Assembly: GCA_937889645.1 (NCBI GenBank)
Contig: CALBZE010000008.1
Coordinates: forward strand, 1 to 9,657
DNA from: an uncultured bacterium
Lineage (GTDB): Bacteria > Gemmatimonadota > Gemmatimonadetes > Longimicrobiales > RSA9
Direction of reading: 5' to 3'
DNA length: 9,657 nt
The notes under the pieces were generated by a model. The model did no database searches. It was not told where the DNA came from and saw only the letters and a program-made list of their open reading frames with translations. The position numbers and the translations under genes were made by a program. Each line of letters starts with the position of its first letter. Position 1 is the stretch's first letter. This document shows positions 6,368 through 9,657 of the stretch, one piece after another.

Positions 6368-6943
6368 GTGCTGCTCGTCATCGACAACTACGACTCGTTC
6401 ACCTTCAACCTGGTCCAGTACCTGGGCGAGCTGGGCGCCGATCCGGTCGTTCGGCGCAACGACGAGGTCTCGCTCGACGAGATCGCGGACATGCGGCCGA
6501 GCCGGATCGTCATCTCGCCCGGTCCTTGCACACCCGCCGAGGCCGGCGTGAGCGTCGAGTGCATCCGCCGCTTCGGAGCGGACACGCCGATCCTCGGCGT
6601 CTGCCTCGGGCACCAGGCGATCGGCGCCGCGTACGGCGGACGCGTGGTCAGGGCGCGGCGGATCATGCACGGGAAGGTCTCGCCGATCGGCCATATCGGC
6701 GAGGCGATGTTTCGGGGCCTCCCATCGCCGCTGAACGTCACCCGCTATCATTCGCTGATCGTCGACCGTGAGAGCCTGCCGGCCGAACTGGAGGTCGTGG
6801 CGTGGACGGAGGAGCCGGGGTGGGAAGATGAGATTCAGGCCGTTCGCCATCGGACGCACCCCGTCTGGGGCGTGCAGTTCCACCCGGAATCCATCGCGAG
6901 CGAGCACGGCAAGGCGATCCTCGCGAACTTCCTTGCGCTCTGA
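6368..6943 (+). CDS. Class I glutamine amidotransferase, TrpG/PabA type
   Basis: This 191-residue subunit hydrolyses glutamine and passes ammonia to a chorismate-using partner: TrpE for anthranilate, or PabB for 4-amino-4-deoxychorismate on the way to folate. The start IDNYDSFTFNLVQYL is diagnostic. The oxyanion region ISPGPCTPAEAG (49-60), nucleophile Cys79 in GVCLGHQAIG, HGKVSPI (101-107), TRYHSLIV (125-132), and His172 and Glu174 in QFHPES complete a functional triad. GTG 6368 is chosen because it begins at the conserved N-terminus, gives the family length, and follows GGAAG (6355-6359) by 8 bases. No trpE, pabB or other tryptophan gene is in the window, so it may serve both partners as a shared subunit; I leave the symbol open between trpG and pabA. 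Its last codons overlap the start of the next gene. Confidence 0.93.
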   Translation: MLLVIDNYDSFTFNLVQYLGELGADPVVRRNDEVSLDEIADMRPSRIVISPGPCTPAEAGVSVECIRRFGADTPILGVCLGHQAIGAAYGGRVVRARRIMHGKVSPIGHIGEAMFRGLPSPLNVTRYHSLIVDRESLPAELEVVAWTEEPGWEDEIQAVRHRTHPVWGVQFHPESIASEHGKAILANFLAL

Positions 6944-8447
6944 CGCCGCGCGGCGCGGTCTCGTCCTCGCCGCGCTCCTCGCCCTATGGCCGGCTCCCGG
7001 GTTCGGGCAGACCGTCGTCTTCACCGGTCGGGGCGACGTCGACCTCGGTCCGCGCCTGGAGCGCTTCCTTGCCCGTCGCGACTACCTCCTCGTCACTCGC
7101 GACACGCTCATCGCCGCGTCCGACAGCGTCCCTCGTTCGGTACTCGTCGCGGGGGCCACGTTCACGCTCGAGGGCGCGGTCGCCGGCGACCTCGTCGCCG
7201 TGGACGCCAACGTCTTCCTGCGCCCCTCGGCCCGCGTCCACGGCGACGTCGTCAATTTGGGCGGCGGCCTCTATCCGTCCGCGCTCGCCAGGGTCGGCGG
7301 CGTGGTCGTCGACGAGCCGCTGGCGCCGTACTCGATCGTCGTCGACGGGGACGAGGTTCGCATCCGTGGCGAGGCCGTCTCGTCCGTGGTCGAGCTGGGA
7401 GGCGTGTACGGCTTCGAGCCGCCGACGTACGACCGAGTCGACGGCGTCGGGTTGCGGTGGGGCGCCGGACTTCGGCTACCTCCGGTCGGGACGGTACGAC
7501 CCCGCCTGGGCGGTTGGATCAGGTACGCGTCCGGCCGGGGCGCGCTGAACGGCGGGCTGGGGCTCGAGGCGCGGCATGGGCGCACCCGGGTCGCGCTCGG
7601 CGCCGAGGAGCGGACCGCGACCCGCGACGCGTGGATCCGCGGCGACCTGAGGAACAGCCTGGCGTTCGCAGTCAAAGGGAACGACCAGCGGAACTACTAC
7701 GAGGCGGAGGTCGGCTACGCGGAGGTCGCCCGGGAATTCGGGCGCTACGGCCTGAGCGGCGCCGCGCAGGTGCGCGCCCAGCTCGAGCGTGGGAAATCGC
7801 TCGGCGCGGGGAGTCCATGGGTCCTCCTGGATGGCGACGAGATTCGCCCCAATCCGCCTATCGACGACGGGGCGATCGCGAGCCTCATCCTCGGCCTCGA
7901 CGGTTCCTGGATCGGCCGATTCGCCGCGTTGCAGGCGGGCGTCGAAGTCGAGATCGCCGAGACCGTCCTGGGAGGCGATTTCCGGTTCGGCAGTTTCCTC
8001 GCCCACGGCGCATGGGGGATGGATGCCCTCGCGAACCACATGCTCCGGGTCGAGTGGCGATTCCAGGGGCCGCTCCCGGGGACGACGTCGCTGCCGCGCC
8101 AGCGGTGGAGCTTCGTCGGCGGCTCGGGCACGCTCCCGACGTTCGGGACCGCCCGGTTCCGCGGCGACCGGCTGGTCTTCGTCGAGACAAAGTACATCGT
8201 CCCACTTCCGCAACGTGTTGCCGTTCCGATTGTTGGACCGCCCGACCTCATGTTCGTTCACACGTTCGGCATGGCGTGGACGGAAGGCGACAGGCGAGAC
8301 CTGGAGCAGAACCTCGAGATCCGCCTCGAGTTCTTCGCGCCGTACGTGCGCGTCGTGACGAATCCGGCCGATCCGTGGGACTCCATCGAGCTCGATTTGG
8401 GTGTTTCGTGGCCGTTCGACAACGAGCGGCCGTGGCGGCGGCCGTAG
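6933..8447 (+). CDS. Exported protein: beta-helix-like domain plus predicted outer-membrane barrel
   Basis: I do not recognise a named family for this 504-residue protein. From TTG 6933 the N-terminus is a clear signal peptide: charged RSDAARR, hydrophobic GLVLAALLALW, then PAPGFG with likely cleavage before QT (about residue 25-26). Residues about 66-128 show short hydrophobic repeats around glycine-aspartate turns (SVLVAGATFTLEG, AVAGDLVAVDA, ARVHGDVVNLGGGLY), resembling bactofilin-type or other small beta-helix domains. From about 170 onward, alternating hydrophobic, aromatic and glycine-rich strands with acidic turns suggest a beta-barrel. The FVGGSGTLPTFG to VETKYIVPLP stretch (394-426) recalls C-terminal strands of Omp85-like proteins, and IELDLGVSWPF (485-495) could be the last strand. 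The start overlaps the amidotransferase end by 11 bases, implying coupled translation. The reading frame is supported by GC-rich third positions. The location prediction is fair; the function is unknown. Confidence 0.75.
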   Translation: MRSDAARRGLVLAALLALWPAPGFGQTVVFTGRGDVDLGPRLERFLARRDYLLVTRDTLIAASDSVPRSVLVAGATFTLEGAVAGDLVAVDANVFLRPSARVHGDVVNLGGGLYPSALARVGGVVVDEPLAPYSIVVDGDEVRIRGEAVSSVVELGGVYGFEPPTYDRVDGVGLRWGAGLRLPPVGTVRPRLGGWIRYASGRGALNGGLGLEARHGRTRVALGAEERTATRDAWIRGDLRNSLAFAVKGNDQRNYYEAEVGYAEVAREFGRYGLSGAAQVRAQLERGKSLGAGSPWVLLDGDEIRPNPPIDDGAIASLILGLDGSWIGRFAALQAGVEVEIAETVLGGDFRFGSFLAHGAWGMDALANHMLRVEWRFQGPLPGTTSLPRQRWSFVGGSGTLPTFGTARFRGDRLVFVETKYIVPLPQRVAVPIVGPPDLMFVHTFGMAWTEGDRRDLEQNLEIRLEFFAPYVRVVTNPADPWDSIELDLGVSWPFDNERPWRRP

Positions 8448-8480
8448 AGCGGAGCGGGTGCTTCGCGGGCTGTCAAGGGG

Positions 8481-8510
8481 TTGTCGGACGCGGACCCGGC
8501 CGGTTATACT
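8481..8510 (+). promoter_or_regulatory. Predicted sigma-70-type promoter for kdsB-pyrG
   Basis: TTGTCG (8481-8486) and a near-consensus TATACT (8505-8510) are 18 bases apart, in the 125-base gap between the exported-protein gene and kdsB. Transcription would begin near 8517, leaving a leader of about 56 bases. The leader could open with a small 6-bp hairpin (8516-8531, GAAC loop, one G-U pair). No terminator for the preceding gene is evident. Confidence 0.65.
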
Positions 8511-8572
8511 AGACCACGTCCGAACGGGCGTGAAAATTGCATAAGAACGACGGCTCTCCCGGCAGACAATCG

Positions 8573-9337
8573 ATGAGCACGCCACGAATCCTGGGCGTGA
8601 TCCCGGCGCGGCTCGGATCGGAGCGATTGCCCCGCAAGCCGCTCTACCCGCTTGCGGGGCGTCCTTTGATCGAGTGGGTCTGGAGGCGCGTCGCGGGTAT
8701 GAGGCTGTTCGACGCCGTCGTCGTGGCGACGGACAGCGAGGAAGTCGCGGCGGTGTGCCACGGGATGGGCGCCGCGGTCGAGCTGACCGCGGCGTCACAC
8801 GCGTCCGGGACGGATCGGGTGGCGGAGGTGGCCGCGCGGTCGGCATACGCGGGGTACGACGTCATCGTGAACGTCCAGGGAGACGAGCCGTTCATCGAAG
8901 AGGAGCCGGTCGCCGAGGCGGCGCGGCTGGTGGTCGAAGGGTGGCCGATCGGGACGGTGGCCACGCCGATCCGTACGCTCGAGGCATGGCGGGACCCCGC
9001 GGTCGTCAAGGTCGTTCGCCGGGACGACGGCGGGGCGCTCTACTTCTCGCGCGCGCCCATCCCATACCGTCGCGATGGCGAGCCGACGGCGGAAGACCTG
9101 GCATCCGGACGGTACCTTCGCCACCTAGGGGTGTATGCATACGCGCCGGACGCGCTCGCGCGCCTGGTCGCACTCCCCGCGGGCGAGCTCGAGGGGATCG
9201 AACGTCTGGAACAGCTTCGCGCCCTGGCCGCCGGGATCGAGATCGGCGTGGCGGTCGTGGCTGCGGGCGAAGGCGGTGTGGACACGATCGAGGACGCGCG
9301 CCGAGCGGAAGCCCGGCTGCTGGCTCTGGCACCATGA
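8573..9337 (+). CDS. kdsB: 3-deoxy-manno-octulosonate cytidylyltransferase (CMP-KDO synthetase, KdsB)
   Basis: This 254-residue cytoplasmic enzyme activates KDO with CTP to CMP-KDO for the LPS inner core. Landmarks are the nucleotide-binding start ILGVIPARLGSERLPRKPL (6-24), VVVATDSEEV (49-58), VNVQGDEPFIE (99-109) with metal ligand Asp104, YFSRAPIPY (157-165), RHLGVYAY (183-190), ELEGIERLEQLRAL (205-218) and GVDTIEDARR (235-244) with the second metal aspartate near 237. Length is close to the 248 residues of the E. coli enzyme. ATG 8573 places Met four residues before the conserved core. An in-frame TTG at 8537 would add 12 unconserved residues and has no ribosome binding site, though ATG 8573 also has only a weak one. 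pyrG follows after 25 bases, so the product supplying CTP and the enzyme using it are probably co-expressed. The gene indicates an LPS-bearing outer membrane. Confidence 0.96.
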   Translation: MSTPRILGVIPARLGSERLPRKPLYPLAGRPLIEWVWRRVAGMRLFDAVVVATDSEEVAAVCHGMGAAVELTAASHASGTDRVAEVAARSAYAGYDVIVNVQGDEPFIEEEPVAEAARLVVEGWPIGTVATPIRTLEAWRDPAVVKVVRRDDGGALYFSRAPIPYRRDGEPTAEDLASGRYLRHLGVYAYAPDALARLVALPAGELEGIERLEQLRALAAGIEIGVAVVAAGEGGVDTIEDARRAEARLLALAP

Positions 9338-9362
9338 ACTTGTGCGAAAAAGCGGGCACCGA

Positions 9363-9657
9363 ATGACCGACGAGATTCGTCAACCGACCAAGTACATCTT
9401 CGTGACCGGCGGCGTCGTCTCTTCACTCGGCAAGGGCATCGCCGCCGCTTCCATTGGCCGGCTGCTCGTGGAGCGCGGGCTCCGGGTCACGATCCAGAAG
9501 TTCGATCCGTACATCAACGTCGACCCGGGTACGCTTTCACCGTTCCAGCACGGTGAGGTCTTCGTGACGGACGACGGGGCGGAGACGGACCTCGACCTCG
9601 GTCACTACGAGCGCTTCATCGACGAGTCGCTCTCGCAGGCGAACAACATCACGACGG
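9363..9657 (+). CDS. pyrG: CTP synthase (PyrG), N-terminal part, runs off the window
   Basis: Ninety-eight codons of the ammonia-ligase (synthetase) domain are visible. The enzyme makes CTP from UTP, ATP and glutamine in the cytoplasm. The near-invariant N-terminus is present: KYIFVTGGVVSSLGKGIAAASIGRLL with the P-loop-like GKG (residues about 24-26), QKFDPYINVDPGTLSPFQHGEVFVTDDGAETDLDLGHYERF across about 44-87, including the Mg/ATP-binding Asp and Glu of DDGAETDLD. The C-terminal glutamine amidotransferase domain lies beyond the window, so completeness cannot be judged. ATG 9363 gives the expected short lead-in. No strong ribosome binding site is seen. The short gap after kdsB suggests a shared transcript. 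Confidence 0.97.
   Translation, partial: MTDEIRQPTKYIFVTGGVVSSLGKGIAAASIGRLLVERGLRVTIQKFDPYINVDPGTLSPFQHGEVFVTDDGAETDLDLGHYERFIDESLSQANNITT

Noticed and set aside
6986..8512. 508-codon + strand frame overlapping the exported-protein gene, slightly longer than the chosen one
   Set aside because: It is Arg-rich and low in complexity, with no signal peptide or strand pattern. The 6933-8447 frame has GC-rich third positions and a clear signal peptide.
7476..8846. 456-codon open frame on the - strand across the exported-protein gene and kdsB
   Set aside because: It crosses two genes and a promoter, is Arg/Pro-rich and has no family motif.
1..9657. CRISPR arrays, tRNA/rRNA genes, insertion sequences, long repeats
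   Set aside because: No regularly spaced repeats, transposase motifs, tRNA-like cloverleaf or rRNA sequence was recognised on either strand by reading.

Overview
This is a GC-rich stretch of a bacterial chromosome. Every recognisable gene is on the + strand and genes are packed closely, with no gene-free stretch above about 180 bases. The content points to a diderm (LPS-making), menaquinone-using bacterium: CMP-KDO synthetase, a signal-peptide-bearing predicted outer-membrane barrel, two futalosine-pathway enzymes and the MEP enzyme IspF. Taken together, the gene mix and base composition suggest Gemmatimonadota or a related phylum. That placement is an inference from style and content, not from a marker gene.

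Layout. (1) 1-1513: the 3' part of acpP followed by fabF, a fatty-acid synthesis pair closed by a perfect 17-bp terminator hairpin (1562-1599). (2) 1619-6236: a probable transcription unit with its own promoter (TTGCAC-17-TATTCT), holding mqnE, mqnC, ispF, a DedA-family membrane protein and a XerD-type tyrosine recombinase. mqnE and mqnC catalyse two radical-SAM steps of the futalosine route to menaquinone, and ispF feeds the isoprenoid supply that also provides the quinone side chain. (3) 6298-8447: a promoter (TTGTCC-17-TAATCT), a lone class-I glutamine amidotransferase of the TrpG/PabA type, and an overlapping gene for an exported protein with a short beta-helix-like N-terminal domain and a predicted outer-membrane beta-barrel. 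(4) 8481-9657: a promoter (TTGTCG-18-TATACT), kdsB, and the 5' part of pyrG. The kdsB-pyrG pair makes CTP and uses it to activate KDO for LPS.

Most of the window is housekeeping and I do not see a new multi-gene system. The points most worth a second look are: a CX5CX2C instead of CX3CX2C cluster motif in MqnE; a DedA gene whose best-supported start codon is AUC; a basic insertion and a cysteine-rich CPCC tail in MqnC; and the unnamed exported barrel protein that overlaps trpG/pabA.
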